A stretch of DNA of 64,000 nucleotides from Vibrio marisflavi CECT 7928 (GTDB lineage: Bacteria; Pseudomonadota; Gammaproteobacteria; Enterobacterales; Vibrionaceae), in contig NZ_CAKLDM010000001.1 of NCBI RefSeq assembly GCF_921294215.1, forward strand, positions 992,001-1,056,000, read 5' to 3'. Positions 8,805 to 17,886 of this stretch are shown piece after piece. Made by a program: the position numbers and the translations under genes. The stretch's first letter is position 1; each line of letters opens with the position of its first letter. The notes under the pieces are model-generated. The model was not told the origin of the DNA, searched no databases, and saw only the letters and a program-made list of their open reading frames with translations.

Positions 8805-8964
8805 TTATTTATTGATATGAATTAACCTTTTTGTCACTTTATATTGACATAACCAACAATTAAGGCAACTATACGGTATCAACTATAAGCAACTTGTTGG
8901 TACAACTAGAAATATATTATTTTTAATATTCCTAGTGGCTTTAAATTTAAGTTGAGATTGAGCG

Positions 8965-9903
8965 ATGAGTTCTTCCAAGATATTGTCTTGTATAGGGAAT
9001 ACTAGCATCAATCATATACGTTACTTCGTAAGCGTTTATGAATTAGGGAGCATATCAAAAGCTGCAAAAGAATGCAGCGTATCACAGCCAGCAGTTTCGA
9101 AAGGTATAAAAACCTTAGAGAGTCAGCTTGGTATCAATTTATTTTATCGAGATACTAAAGCCTGCCTACCCACAGAGCCTGCAAAGCAGCTCTATCCTAA
9201 ATTTCTCGAAATATGTTCTTCATCACTTTCTATCAGTAATCTGCTACGTGCCATCAGCAGCGGTGATTATGGTGAAATAAAGATTGGCCTTGGTAAATTA
9301 GTTGGACCATTAGGCAGTCGGCTAATTACAAGTATTATAAAAAACAAATTTCAAAACCTTAAGATCAGCGTGATTCAGGATACGCCTTCCAATCTTCAAC
9401 GAAGCTTACTACAACACAATCTCGATTTTTTCATATGTCATAGTGAAGCATTTGGCTCTGTTAATAATGTCGACCAAATAAGAAAAAAACCTTTGATGAA
9501 TGTAAAGCTAACAGCAGTTGCATCACCGAGCGCAGAGTTTTTAAAAAACATAGATGATATTGTCGATTACCCTTGGGCTTTTCCGAATCTTGAGGTAGTG
9601 AGCACTTCAAAAAACAACTTTTACAATACTTACTACAAGCGCATTCAAGCGAACAATACGATCCTTTATGAGATAGATGACATTGACGCTAGAATTCGTT
9701 TAGCCTTGTCAGGTCAAGCTGCGACTGTATGCCCAACGCTTTCTGTCGCTAGTTACTTAAAAACAGGTGCACTGATTAAACTCCCTGTTGAAATCGACGA
9801 TTATCAAGTTTGTGTATATCACCATAGCCATAGAGCACTTTCCAATAAGTCACAATATATCGTTGACTCAATGAAAGAATTTTTTAGCCTAGTAAATAAT
9901 TAG
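8965..9903 (+). CDS. LysR-family transcriptional regulator
   Basis: This 312-residue protein has an N-terminal winged HTH: IRYFVSVYELGSISKAAKEC, then VSQPAVSKGIKTLESQLG and LFYRDTK. It is followed by a LysR substrate-binding domain (GEIKIGLGKLVGPLGSRL). Its position alone, between a TetR gene and copA on the opposite strand, does not reveal a target. It ends at a shared terminator with copA. Confidence 0.9.
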   Translation: MSSSKILSCIGNTSINHIRYFVSVYELGSISKAAKECSVSQPAVSKGIKTLESQLGINLFYRDTKACLPTEPAKQLYPKFLEICSSSLSISNLLRAISSGDYGEIKIGLGKLVGPLGSRLITSIIKNKFQNLKISVIQDTPSNLQRSLLQHNLDFFICHSEAFGSVNNVDQIRKKPLMNVKLTAVASPSAEFLKNIDDIVDYPWAFPNLEVVSTSKNNFYNTYYKRIQANNTILYEIDDIDARIRLALSGQAATVCPTLSVASYLKTGALIKLPVEIDDYQVCVYHHSHRALSNKSQYIVDSMKEFFSLVNN

Positions 9904-9933
9904 CCTTGAGCGAATTAGACTCTTAGAACGAAT

Positions 9934-9960
9934 AAATCCGCTCCAAAATGGAGCGGATTT
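9934..9960. terminator. Bidirectional terminator between LysR and copA
   Basis: AAATCCGCTCC (9934-9944) and its exact inverted copy GGAGCGGATTT (9950-9960) form an 11-bp stem with a 5-base loop. A's before and T's after it let it work in both directions for these convergent genes. Confidence 0.88.
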
Positions 9961-9978
9961 TAATATTGAGAATATCAA

Positions 9979-12654
9979 CTAGCTGCGTTTGCTTGCTTTG
10001 AACCTACGTAAGCGGTTCGCGTTGGTCACTACAGTGAATGAAGAGAACGCCATCGCACCACCAGCAACAATCGGGCTAAGCAATATCCCCCATACTGGAT
10101 AAAGTACACCTGCCGCCAATGGGATACCTAAGCCGTTGTAAATGAATGCAAAGAATAGGTTTTCCTTGATATTTCTTAGCGTTGCTCTAGATAGCTCCAC
10201 AGCATCTGCCAGCCCATGTAAAGACGCTCTCATCAAGGCAATATCAGCCGACTCAATTGCTACGTCTGTACCAGATCCAACAGCAAATCCAACATCTGCT
10301 TTGGCTAGTGCAGGGGCATCATTGATGCCATCACCAGTCATGCCCACTTGTAGTCCTTGCTGTTGAAGTTCTTCAATCAGCTCCGCCTTGGTTTCTGGTA
10401 GGCATTCTGCTCTGAAATCATCTAAATTAACTTGTTTTGCTACAGCAGCTGCTGTTTTAGGATTATCGCCCGTTGCCATGATGACTTTCAGGCCCATCTT
10501 ATGTAGGCGACGTATTGCATCTGCAGAGTCTTCACGAATCGCATCTGCCACGACGACCAAACCGGCAAGCACACCATCAATAGCTAGATACATTGGCGTT
10601 TTGCCCTGCTCAGCAAAGCCATCGATTTGAGTTGCCACTGAAGTTATGTCGATATTGTTGCGCGCCATCAACTTGTGGTTACCCATCGCTATCACTTTAT
10701 CGCCCAATTTGCCTTCTATACCAAAGCCAGATATCGCTTCAAATTCAGAACTAACTTCTAGGTCAAGATTCTTAGATTTCGCTGACTCAACAATAGCCTC
10801 TGCTAACGGATGCTCTGATGATTGTTCTATACTACCTGCCAATCGAAGAAGTTCATCTTCTTGGTAACCGTTTAGAGCCACTACATCCGTTACACTCGGT
10901 TTACCTTCTGTCACAGTACCTGTTTTATCTACGATGATGACATCTAGTTTGCTGGCTTTTTGTAGAGACTCGCCATTTCGCACTAAGAGTCCCAGTTCTG
11001 CTGCTTTACCGACACCTGTGATAATAGACAGTGGCGTCGCCAATCCTAACGCACAAGGGCAAGCAATAATAACAACGGTAGTAAATACAATCAGTGCATG
11101 TGTCAGTGCTGGTGCCGGGCCAATGAAATACCAGATTAACGCCGAGATTATCGCCACCGCAACAACGAATGGTACAAACACTGCTGAAATTTTGTCGGCC
11201 AATTGTGCGATAGGCAGTTTGGTGTTTTGCGCACTTTTCACAAGGCGGATGATATTAGCTAATGCCGTATCTGCACCCACTTTTTCTGCTACGAAAATCA
11301 AACTGCCATTTTTGTTAATTGTACCTGCTGAAAGTAAATCATCTTTTTCCTTAGTCACGGGAATTGGCTCACCAGTCAACATAGACTCATCCACTGCAGA
11401 AGACCCTTCAACTACTCGACCGTCGACGGACACTTTATCTCCGGGGCGCAGGCGGATCATATCCCCTACTTTGACTTCTTCAATTGGTAAATCTATCTCT
11501 TGCCCATCACGAATAACGCGGGCTGTTTTAGGCTGTAAACCAATTAACTTTTTAACTGCTTCACTGGTTTTCCCCCTTGCTCTTAGTCCTAAGCCATGTC
11601 CCAAGTTAATTAAACCGACGATAAAGGTTGCCGCCTCAAAATATACGTAGCGACCTGCTTCTGGGAACACATGCGGGAACAACACCACAGCCATACTGTA
11701 TATCCAAGCGGTACTGATACCCATTGCTACTAAGGTATCCATACTAGTGCTGCCATGCTTTAAGTTCGCCCAAGCTCCCTTATAAAAGTGACCACCGGGC
11801 CCAATCAAAATGCCAAGTACCAGTACGCCAATTACCCCCCAAATCCATTGCTGAGTCGGGGTATTGATTGCAGTGTCGCCAACAAGATCCCAGATCATCA
11901 GAGGCACACCTAGAGCTAGAGACAAACCAGCTCCCCACATCATGTGTTTATATTGTTTGCGCTCCGCTTCAGCTTTTCTTTTTTCCCTTTGTTCATCCAC
12001 AAGCAATTTTTTTCCCGGATAACCTATTTCTTTCAAAGCCTGCTGCATGTCAGATTCTAATGCCGTACCCTTTACCGTTACTGATTTGTCAGCAAGGCTT
12101 GCCTCCGCACTCACCACGCCAGACACAGAATTTAGCGCCTTTTCTATTTTGCCAACGCAGCTTGCGCAGTTCATGTTGTCAATTTCAAAAGTCACTTCAT
12201 TTGCAATGGTGACAACTGTTTTGCCGGGATAGCCAACATCAGTCAACGCTTGAAGCAAGTCAGCTTCTGACGCACTGCCGTTAACGGTTGCTGTTTTGTC
12301 TGCTAAGCTGACAAACGCACTCGTCACGCCGGGAACCGCTTTTAATGCTGTCTCTATTTTGTTCACGCAGCTTGCGCAACTCATGCTTTCTATGTCAAAC
12401 ACTAACTCATTAGAAGTCGTTATTGCGCTTTGGCCTGGATAACCAGAGGCTTGTAATGCTTCCAATATTGATTGTTCTGAAGCCCTACCTTCAACCGTCA
12501 CAGCTTTATCAACTAAGTTCGCCACCGCTTTACTAACGCCAGGCAGAGCATTCAACGCTTTTTCTATTTTGTTGACGCAACTCGCGCAGTTCATGTTCTC
12601 GATGTCAAACGTCTGAGCTGGTCCTAAGTTATCGTTTTTCATTGGAGCACCCAT
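9979..12654 (-). CDS. copA: Copper-exporting P1B-type ATPase
   Basis: ATG 12654 follows GAAGGTGA and gives 891 residues; the longer frame starts with a TTG. The N-terminus carries three heavy-metal-associated domains, each with a C-x2-C site in MNCASC, MSCASC and MNCASC. The membrane core contains the Cu-translocation CPC at 532-534 (IACPCALGLATP), the phosphorylated Asp of DKTGT at 576, TGEP in the actuator and GDGINDAP in the hinge. This is the standard Cu(I) exporter of the inner membrane, moving cytoplasmic copper to the periplasm. Three HMA domains are more than the two of E. coli CopA. Its promoter carries a CueR-like dyad. No cueR or cusABC is adjacent. Confidence 0.97.
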   Translation of the reverse strand: MGAPMKNDNLGPAQTFDIENMNCASCVNKIEKALNALPGVSKAVANLVDKAVTVEGRASEQSILEALQASGYPGQSAITTSNELVFDIESMSCASCVNKIETALKAVPGVTSAFVSLADKTATVNGSASEADLLQALTDVGYPGKTVVTIANEVTFEIDNMNCASCVGKIEKALNSVSGVVSAEASLADKSVTVKGTALESDMQQALKEIGYPGKKLLVDEQREKRKAEAERKQYKHMMWGAGLSLALGVPLMIWDLVGDTAINTPTQQWIWGVIGVLVLGILIGPGGHFYKGAWANLKHGSTSMDTLVAMGISTAWIYSMAVVLFPHVFPEAGRYVYFEAATFIVGLINLGHGLGLRARGKTSEAVKKLIGLQPKTARVIRDGQEIDLPIEEVKVGDMIRLRPGDKVSVDGRVVEGSSAVDESMLTGEPIPVTKEKDDLLSAGTINKNGSLIFVAEKVGADTALANIIRLVKSAQNTKLPIAQLADKISAVFVPFVVAVAIISALIWYFIGPAPALTHALIVFTTVVIIACPCALGLATPLSIITGVGKAAELGLLVRNGESLQKASKLDVIIVDKTGTVTEGKPSVTDVVALNGYQEDELLRLAGSIEQSSEHPLAEAIVESAKSKNLDLEVSSEFEAISGFGIEGKLGDKVIAMGNHKLMARNNIDITSVATQIDGFAEQGKTPMYLAIDGVLAGLVVVADAIREDSADAIRRLHKMGLKVIMATGDNPKTAAAVAKQVNLDDFRAECLPETKAELIEELQQQGLQVGMTGDGINDAPALAKADVGFAVGSGTDVAIESADIALMRASLHGLADAVELSRATLRNIKENLFFAFIYNGLGIPLAAGVLYPVWGILLSPIVAGGAMAFSSFTVVTNANRLRRFKASKRS

Positions 12655-12687
12655 GATTTTCACCTTCAATTCAGTTGGTATGAGTAC

Positions 12688-12718
12688 ATCCTAAACCTTA
12701 CCCTTCGGTTAAGGTCAA
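12688..12718 (-). promoter_or_regulatory. CueR/MerR-type promoter of copA
   Basis: On the minus strand, TTGACC (12718-12713) and TAGGAT (12693-12688) are separated by 19 bp, the over-long spacer typical of MerR-family promoters. The spacer carries the dyad ACCTTAACC-GAAGGGTAAGGT (12715-12695), close to the CueR box ACCTTCC-N-GGAAGGT. The regulator gene itself is outside the window. Confidence 0.88.
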
Positions 12719-12754
12719 GGTAAATACCTAAATAAATTTTGAGGTTCCTGTTTG

Positions 12755-12785
12755 TTGACTCTCCCCTAGGGGAAGGCTCTAACGT
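12755..12785 (+). promoter_or_regulatory. Second MerR-type promoter, facing the small membrane gene
   Basis: TTGACT (12755-12760) and TAACGT (12780-12785) are again 19 bp apart, and the spacer holds the dyad CTCCCCTAGGGGAAGG. It points away from copA, toward the gene at 12901. This is direct sequence evidence; control by CueR is inferred. Confidence 0.75.
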
Positions 12786-12900
12786 ACTAGATATTAGCCT
12801 TCATTGACGACAAACGTTAGGCGTTGTCAGTAACAGTTGGCTGAGAACATTTTTGTGTAATCGACATCAATAACAAGGCATCTACAAGAAGGAAACTATT

Positions 12901-13134
12901 ATGAACCTGAAAAAATTCAGCCACGTAATTATTATTGTCGCTCTCGTTGCTGTAGCAGGATACCTATTCAATTACGGCAGCTTATTTGCTGGAGCACTAG
13001 CTGGAGCTTTCCTTCTACCTTTGCTCTTTTGCCTACTCATGGTGTTTTTTATGGTTGGAATGAGTAATAAAACGGAAAAGAAAAGCGACGGAATTAGAGA
13101 GGAGAAAGAGAATAACAAGAACTTTCAGCCTTAA
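12901..13134 (+). CDS. Small membrane protein, probably metal-regulated
   Basis: The 77-residue protein starts after GAAGGAAAC and has two hydrophobic segments (HVIIIVALVAVAGYLF and ALAGAFLLPLLFCLLMVFFMVG) with a short Gly/Ser turn, then a charged Lys/Glu-rich tail. No Cys-rich or His-rich metal site is seen, apart from one Cys in the second span. I do not recognise a named family. Transcription from a MerR-type promoter back to back with copA suggests a role in the metal response, perhaps as a membrane accessory. A hairpin follows it. Confidence 0.7.
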   Translation: MNLKKFSHVIIIVALVAVAGYLFNYGSLFAGALAGAFLLPLLFCLLMVFFMVGMSNKTEKKSDGIREEKENNKNFQP

Positions 13135-13148
13135 AATGGCAAATATGA

Positions 13149-13180
13149 AAATAAGCCCCCTTATATAAGAGAGCTTATTT
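13149..13180. terminator. Hairpin after the small membrane gene
   Basis: AAATAAGC (13149-13156) pairs with GCTTATTT (13173-13180). It separates the copper genes from the convergent iolG and may end both transcripts. Confidence 0.6.
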
Positions 13181-13211
13181 AACATACGCTTAGAAGGCTC
13201 TATTAAAACAA

Positions 13212-14195
13212 CTATAGATCAATGCATCGACCTGTTTTCAGTGACACAATTGCGCTGTCAGCGAGTTGCAGAGCTATTTCACCATCATAACCAGAGCACG
13301 ATGGAGATTGGCCGTTAAGCACATCTACAAAATGCTGCCACTCAACTTGATAGGCATCTTTATACCTTTCTAAGAAAAAGTGCATTGGTTTCGCAGTTTC
13401 CGTTCCAGTGTCAGTCATACTGACAATGTGATTCTCATTCTTATTCATTGCTTGAAGCGCACCGAGTTCACCATGCAATTCGATTCGTTGATCGTATCCG
13501 TACCCAGATTGACGACTATTTTGAATCGTCGCGATTGCACCAGATGGAAAACGCATTACGATCACGCCAGTATCTATATCTCCTGCTTGACCAATTTCTG
13601 GGTCAATCAAGCAACTTCCCGTCGCATAAATGGAAACAGGATCTTCCCCCAATATAAATCGCGCCATATCAAGATCGTGTATCGACATGTCTCTAAACAT
13701 TCCCCCTGAGACATTCACATACTGCGCACTAGGTGGCTCAGGATCGCGGGAGATAATCGATAGGGTGGACGCCTTACCTATTTTGCCTTGCTCAAATTGG
13801 CGCTTTAATTCAACAAACTGAGGATCAAACCTTCTATTAAAACCCACCAGCAAAGGTGCTTGATGGTTCGATACAACTGCCAAACAATCACGAACTCGAC
13901 TTAAATCTAAATCAATCGGCTTTTCACAAAAGATTGCTTTACCCGCATTTGCCGCCAGTTCAATCATGTCCGCATGCGTATTCGTGGCTGAGCAGATACA
14001 TATGCCATCAATGGTTTCATCTTGCATGACTTGCTCGACGCTCTGACGCTGCGCACCATACTTATTGCATACAATCTCGGCATTGGCGTCATACGGCTCG
14101 ACAACTGAAGCTAAACATGTGTTAGGGTGATTTGCGATATTTTCTGCATGAACTTGGCCAATTCGCCCAGCTCCAATTAGCGCTATTTTGAACAT
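13212..14195 (-). CDS. iolG: Inositol 2-dehydrogenase
   Basis: This 327-residue Gfo/Idh/MocA protein has an N-terminal Rossmann motif (ALIGAGRIGQVHAENI), the EKPIDLD signature near residue 97 and the catalytic DMSIHDLDMARF helix with the D-x3-H pair. It matches bacterial myo-inositol 2-dehydrogenase, which oxidises myo-inositol to 2-keto-myo-inosose with NAD+. It lies 45 bp downstream of iolB and is probably its operon partner. The start follows AAGGAT. A second, longer Gfo/Idh paralogue occurs at 20712, so the two may divide substrates (myo- versus scyllo- or chiro-inositol). Confidence 0.93.
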   Translation of the reverse strand: MFKIALIGAGRIGQVHAENIANHPNTCLASVVEPYDANAEIVCNKYGAQRQSVEQVMQDETIDGICICSATNTHADMIELAANAGKAIFCEKPIDLDLSRVRDCLAVVSNHQAPLLVGFNRRFDPQFVELKRQFEQGKIGKASTLSIISRDPEPPSAQYVNVSGGMFRDMSIHDLDMARFILGEDPVSIYATGSCLIDPEIGQAGDIDTGVIVMRFPSGAIATIQNSRQSGYGYDQRIELHGELGALQAMNKNENHIVSMTDTGTETAKPMHFFLERYKDAYQVEWQHFVDVLNGQSPSCSGYDGEIALQLADSAIVSLKTGRCIDL

Positions 14196-14240
14196 TCTAC
14201 AATCCTTGATATCGAGTAACGTGGTTTGGGTTTGCTAGAG

Positions 14241-15053
14241 TTATTTATATTCTTCGGTGTTAATCCATGAGTGGTCTTGTTCCCAAGTAAACTGCCACTT
14301 TCGATTTGGGCCAGCCATGACATTTAAGTAATAACTGTTATAGCCCGCTAGCGTAGCAACTGGATGATAACCTTTTGGCACCATAACAACGTCTTTGTCA
14401 TACACCGCCATACTTTCATCTAGTTCTCTATCATCGGTATACACGCGTTGGAAACAAAAGCCTTGCGGTGGGCTAATGCGATGATAATACGTTTCTTCCA
14501 AATAGGTTTCTGTACCTTCAATAGCTTCATCGTGCTTGTGGCTTGGATAGGAGCTACTGCAGCCTTCATCGGTATAAACCTCAACGACCAAAAGGCTATC
14601 GGCGGGCTTGTTGTCTGGCAAAATGTTATGCACAAACCTTTGATTCTTACCTTGGCCACGATGCTCGGCATCGATATCAGTAGGAGTAATAAGCCGAGTT
14701 GGAAAGTTATTTTTCCCTGGCGCTTCGCAGACAGCCAGTTCAAGATCCGTATTAGCAACCACTTTTACATTCTCGTGTGGTGCTATATAAACGGCATATG
14801 GTTTCTTTTTCTCGAAAGGAGACATCCTGTCACCGATGTTCTCAAACACTTCATTTTTTGTAGAAATCGTCGCTTTACCGGAAACGAGCACGAGGCAAAG
14901 TTCGTTTTCGTTAGCAGGCAACTCCGCTGACTTACCTGCAGCTAATTCCAGAAGTTTAAAACCAACATATTTCCAGCCAGCGATACTTGGTGAAATGGAT
15001 TGTTTCACTGTATCACTGCTGTTTTTTGGGTATTTTGATAACAAGTCTGACAT
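14241..15053 (-). CDS. iolB: 5-deoxy-glucuronate isomerase (canonical IolB)
   Basis: The 270-residue product is a double-cupin IolB: AGWKYVGFKLLEL near the start, FVHNILPD, SLLVVEVYTDEGCSSSYPSH with the metal-binding HKHDE, LEETYYHRI, FQRVYTDDRELDE and KGYHPV near the end. IolB converts 5-deoxy-glucuronate to 5-dehydro-2-deoxygluconate in the inositol pathway. It is much closer to the usual family than the second copy at 18725. Two 16-bp palindromes lie just upstream of its start, so it likely heads an iolB-iolG operon under RpiR control. Confidence 0.94.
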   Translation of the reverse strand: MSDLLSKYPKNSSDTVKQSISPSIAGWKYVGFKLLELAAGKSAELPANENELCLVLVSGKATISTKNEVFENIGDRMSPFEKKKPYAVYIAPHENVKVVANTDLELAVCEAPGKNNFPTRLITPTDIDAEHRGQGKNQRFVHNILPDNKPADSLLVVEVYTDEGCSSSYPSHKHDEAIEGTETYLEETYYHRISPPQGFCFQRVYTDDRELDESMAVYDKDVVMVPKGYHPVATLAGYNSYYLNVMAGPNRKWQFTWEQDHSWINTEEYK

Positions 15054-15071
15054 AGAACCCTCCCACCAATA

Positions 15072-15117
15072 TGAAATTTAATTTTCACAAAGTTACTACT
15101 TTGAAATTTTTATTTCA
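15072..15117. promoter_or_regulatory. Two RpiR-type operators upstream of iolB
   Basis: TGAAATTTAATTTTCA (15072-15087) and TGAAATTTTTATTTCA (15102-15117) follow the pattern TGAAA-N6-TTTCA (one arm mismatch in the first). They lie 18 to 63 bp upstream of iolB. The same pattern occurs in the iolE-iolT region and upstream of the IolC fusion. Confidence 0.75.
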
Positions 15118-15199
15118 TTATCTATTTGATCGATAATTTCAAGAACGTGCAACAGGTAACAGTTCTATGTTTGCTATGAAATGGATTAAACCAGAAAAC

Positions 15200-16084
15200 T
15201 TAGTTGTGTACTGGTTGGCTCCGCCGTGTATGACTTCCTATTAGGTATATAATCAACGACATCATAATCAAACCACAGCCAAAAACCTTACTGAGTGGCA
15301 TTGGCTCATCGTATAAAATCACACTTAGCACCACTGTCCACACAGGTTCTAGCAACATAATCAGCGCAGCTTTCGCCGTTGTTGTGTACTTTTGCCCAGT
15401 TGTTTGTAGAAAATACCGAAGTGCAGTAGCGACGGTTGCGCTGAGAATCAGCCATCCCCATATGTCCGGTGTCACTGTACTAGGGAATGTTTCTAAGCTG
15501 AGTGACAAACCAATACCCACTACTCCTGTGATAAATAGTTGGATACATGCCAGCGGCAACACAGGTAAACGTTGGGAAAACAAGCTATTGAAATTGAAGT
15601 GTAAGGCAAGAAATAAAGCCGCCAAGATAAACCAAAGTTGATTGCTCGAAGCTCCCCAACTCCCACCCGATGATAATAAAGCCAAACCTGCCACTGCAAT
15701 AGGCATGGAAAACCAAAATGTTAACGAAGGTGGGCGCTTGAATAGTCCCCAACCGACCAAAGGCGTTAACAGCATGGAGAGGCTGACTATAAACGCTCCC
15801 TCACCTAAATCGTTACTCATGGAGATCGCATACACCCAACAATTCAAAGCTGCGCCAAGAAACACGCCAACTAGTGAACAAGATAAAATATCTCGCCATT
15901 CAATCGCCAAGATTTGTCTATAGCAAAAACACCCAAGGCACATTGCCCCTAACAAGAATCTTAAACCAATAAAACCGAACGGCGGCAAACCTTGGATTGC
16001 TTGCTTAGAGAAGATCCAACCTGCCGAAGCTATCATTGTTGTCACAACGAGGATTGCGCCTGCATTTTGCCGTGACAACTTCAT
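15200..16084 (-). CDS. DMT-superfamily transporter (EamA)
   Basis: This 294-residue protein has about ten hydrophobic spans in the EamA 5+5 repeat layout, with a Trp-rich first repeat (SAGWIFSKQAIQGLPPFGF) and the LEPVWTVVLSVILYDEP signature of the second. It is an inner-membrane drug/metabolite transporter of unknown substrate. It starts 10 bp after the IolI-like gene and is likely co-transcribed with it, which suggests a role in cyclitol or related metabolite transport, but this is inference only. Confidence 0.88.
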   Translation of the reverse strand: MKLSRQNAGAILVVTTMIASAGWIFSKQAIQGLPPFGFIGLRFLLGAMCLGCFCYRQILAIEWRDILSCSLVGVFLGAALNCWVYAISMSNDLGEGAFIVSLSMLLTPLVGWGLFKRPPSLTFWFSMPIAVAGLALLSSGGSWGASSNQLWFILAALFLALHFNFNSLFSQRLPVLPLACIQLFITGVVGIGLSLSLETFPSTVTPDIWGWLILSATVATALRYFLQTTGQKYTTTAKAALIMLLEPVWTVVLSVILYDEPMPLSKVFGCGLIMMSLIIYLIGSHTRRSQPVHN

Positions 16085-16094
16085 ACTTTGCTCC

Positions 16095-16925
16095 TTACGC
16101 TTCGACGAGTCGCTTCATTTCGTTCAATATCTTGCTAGCTAGTTCGAAATAATCGCCTTCCCAAAGTTGATCATTCAAAAACTCACCAGAATAATAACCG
16201 TCATAACCAGTCGACCGAATAGCATTTACAAACTCACTCAACGGAATATCACCTTCACCGGGCAAATAGCCTCGTAATTCGCGTTCATCTGGCCATGGCT
16301 GACTTAAACCCGGTCTCTTTCCATCAGAGATATGTACATTAAAGATCAACTCTTTATCGACTTCGCCAATTTGCTCAGGGCTTGCGCCACGGCATGCCCA
16401 CAGATGCCACGTGTCGAGTACAAAGCCAAAATTATCTCTTGCCACAGAGTCATAAAGTCGAAAATACGATTCTAGGCTCGAAATTGGTGTCCAAGCCGCA
16501 CCTTCATATTGGAAGCGAATACCAAAATCTTTACCTATATCTGCAATCGACCTTATATTGTCGGCAGTGATTTGGATGTTGCTTGCCAAGCTTAACCCAT
16601 TCAATTCCTCAAAAGCATTAAGTTGAATTGTCGGAGCACCGATATTCTGAGCAAACTCACACAAGATTTCTGTTTGCTTCCACAGCTCTGATTGCTGAGA
16701 CTTTTGAGTCGCTTCGACTCCTCCTATGATGTCGATAGCGCTTGGAGACATACCATGTTTCTCAAGCTTTGCCTTTAGATCTTGAGCAGTAAACCCAGCG
16801 TCGATGAAACGCCAAAGCTTCTCTGTATGGACTTCTAAACCTTGATATCCAACTTCACTTGCAAGACGAATATCAGTCATAACATTGCTGTGCAATGAGC
16901 ACATACCATGCATTGCATACGGCAT
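16095..16925 (-). CDS. IolI/IolE-like sugar isomerase, TIM barrel
   Basis: The 276-residue AP-endonuclease-2-type TIM barrel has typical metal ligands: a Glu in IRFQYEGAAW, Asp and His in GFVLDTWHLW, His in NVHISDGKRPG and Glu in YYSGEFLND, plus the GEGDIPL turn. The C-terminal half resembles IolI (2-keto-myo-inositol isomerase) more than IolE, which is encoded separately at 23852. An interconversion of inosose isomers is the best guess. It is 38 bp downstream of the RpiR gene and followed directly by the DMT transporter. Confidence 0.82.
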   Translation of the reverse strand: MPYAMHGMCSLHSNVMTDIRLASEVGYQGLEVHTEKLWRFIDAGFTAQDLKAKLEKHGMSPSAIDIIGGVEATQKSQQSELWKQTEILCEFAQNIGAPTIQLNAFEELNGLSLASNIQITADNIRSIADIGKDFGIRFQYEGAAWTPISSLESYFRLYDSVARDNFGFVLDTWHLWACRGASPEQIGEVDKELIFNVHISDGKRPGLSQPWPDERELRGYLPGEGDIPLSEFVNAIRSTGYDGYYSGEFLNDQLWEGDYFELASKILNEMKRLVEA

Positions 16926-16963
16926 AATGTTTCCTTGTCGTGGGACTAAAATTAGAAAGGGGG

Positions 16964-17809
16964 TTATTTAATTTCTCGGCACATCAAGCTGACAGCCAAT
17001 GTTTGAGCTAGGTACATAGAACAACTGAGAGATCGAAACCCCATCACTTCCCCTTCATTGACCTCGAAACAAACTTCATATTTGCTGCCATTGTCTGTCA
17101 ACTGGTTATCGGTAATCGCGACAATAGGGACCTGTTTCAAATAAGCCTGTTCAACCAATGCGCTTGTCTCTGCAGCATAGGGGTTAAAGGTCACACAAAG
17201 CAGCACATCATTTTTGTTCATGCGCCTAGTTACGGGTTTAAGCATGCCCCCATGATCATCAACCAGTACGACATTGTTGTCTGACTTCATCAACGCGTAC
17301 CAAAGATAAAAGGCTACTGGATACGCTCTTCGCATACCTTGTATATATATCGTTTCGGCTTTGTCGAGCAGGGACACAGCCTTTTCAAGTTTCTGCTCGG
17401 ACACATCAACTTGTAGTTGCTCCATCGCTTCAATATTTGCATGACCATAATCGTGAAAAATTGCCGCAGGAGACTCTGAATCAAGTAGATCGTTTTCTCT
17501 AGCCTGGCGAACGCGCTCTTTGTAGTCTCTGGGACGGTTTAAGTATTGCTCACGAAACAATGCTTGCATTTGACTAAAACCTGAGAAACCCATTGCATTA
17601 GAAAAGCGACTTAATGTAGATAGAGGAACATTAGCTTGCTCAGCAATAGTGGCCATTGTTTCAACCGCTACTAACATTGGCTGAGCCATAACAAAGTCAG
17701 CGACTTGCTGCAAACGAACACTTAGACGGTCGTATTCTTTAACCACTTGTTCACGCAGCGTGTCCAAATCTGCGGGAGCCAAGTCTATTTGGTTACTGTC
17801 TACTGCCAT
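16964..17809 (-). CDS. RpiR/MurR-family regulator of the inositol cluster
   Basis: The 281-residue protein has the RpiR N-terminal HTH (VADFVMAQP, then TIAEQANVPLSTLSRFSNAMGF) and a C-terminal SIS sugar-isomerase domain (AETIYIQGMRRAYPVAFYLW). RpiR proteins bind phosphosugars through the SIS domain and repress or activate sugar operons. It lies inside the iol gene row, with a 77-bp gap after iolJ. It is a paralogue of the RpiR protein at 57720: both share RLQQVA and IAQQA/IAEQA stretches. One of them, or both, should read the TGAAA-N6-TTTCA operators. Confidence 0.9.
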   Translation of the reverse strand: MAVDSNQIDLAPADLDTLREQVVKEYDRLSVRLQQVADFVMAQPMLVAVETMATIAEQANVPLSTLSRFSNAMGFSGFSQMQALFREQYLNRPRDYKERVRQARENDLLDSESPAAIFHDYGHANIEAMEQLQVDVSEQKLEKAVSLLDKAETIYIQGMRRAYPVAFYLWYALMKSDNNVVLVDDHGGMLKPVTRRMNKNDVLLCVTFNPYAAETSALVEQAYLKQVPIVAITDNQLTDNGSKYEVCFEVNEGEVMGFRSLSCSMYLAQTLAVSLMCREIK

Positions 17810-17886
17810 GACTCACTTGTCCTCTAAGTACTTAAAATAAATAATAACTTCACACATTCTAACTGAAGTTACGCTAACTAAAACAG

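Noticed and set aside
8754..8819. 22-codon frame with GYTGAHFNWAYL
   Set aside because: Too short, lacks a ribosome site and overlaps the putative TetR terminator.
10934..11650. Long open frame opposite copA
   Set aside because: It is the antisense shadow of the confident copA gene.
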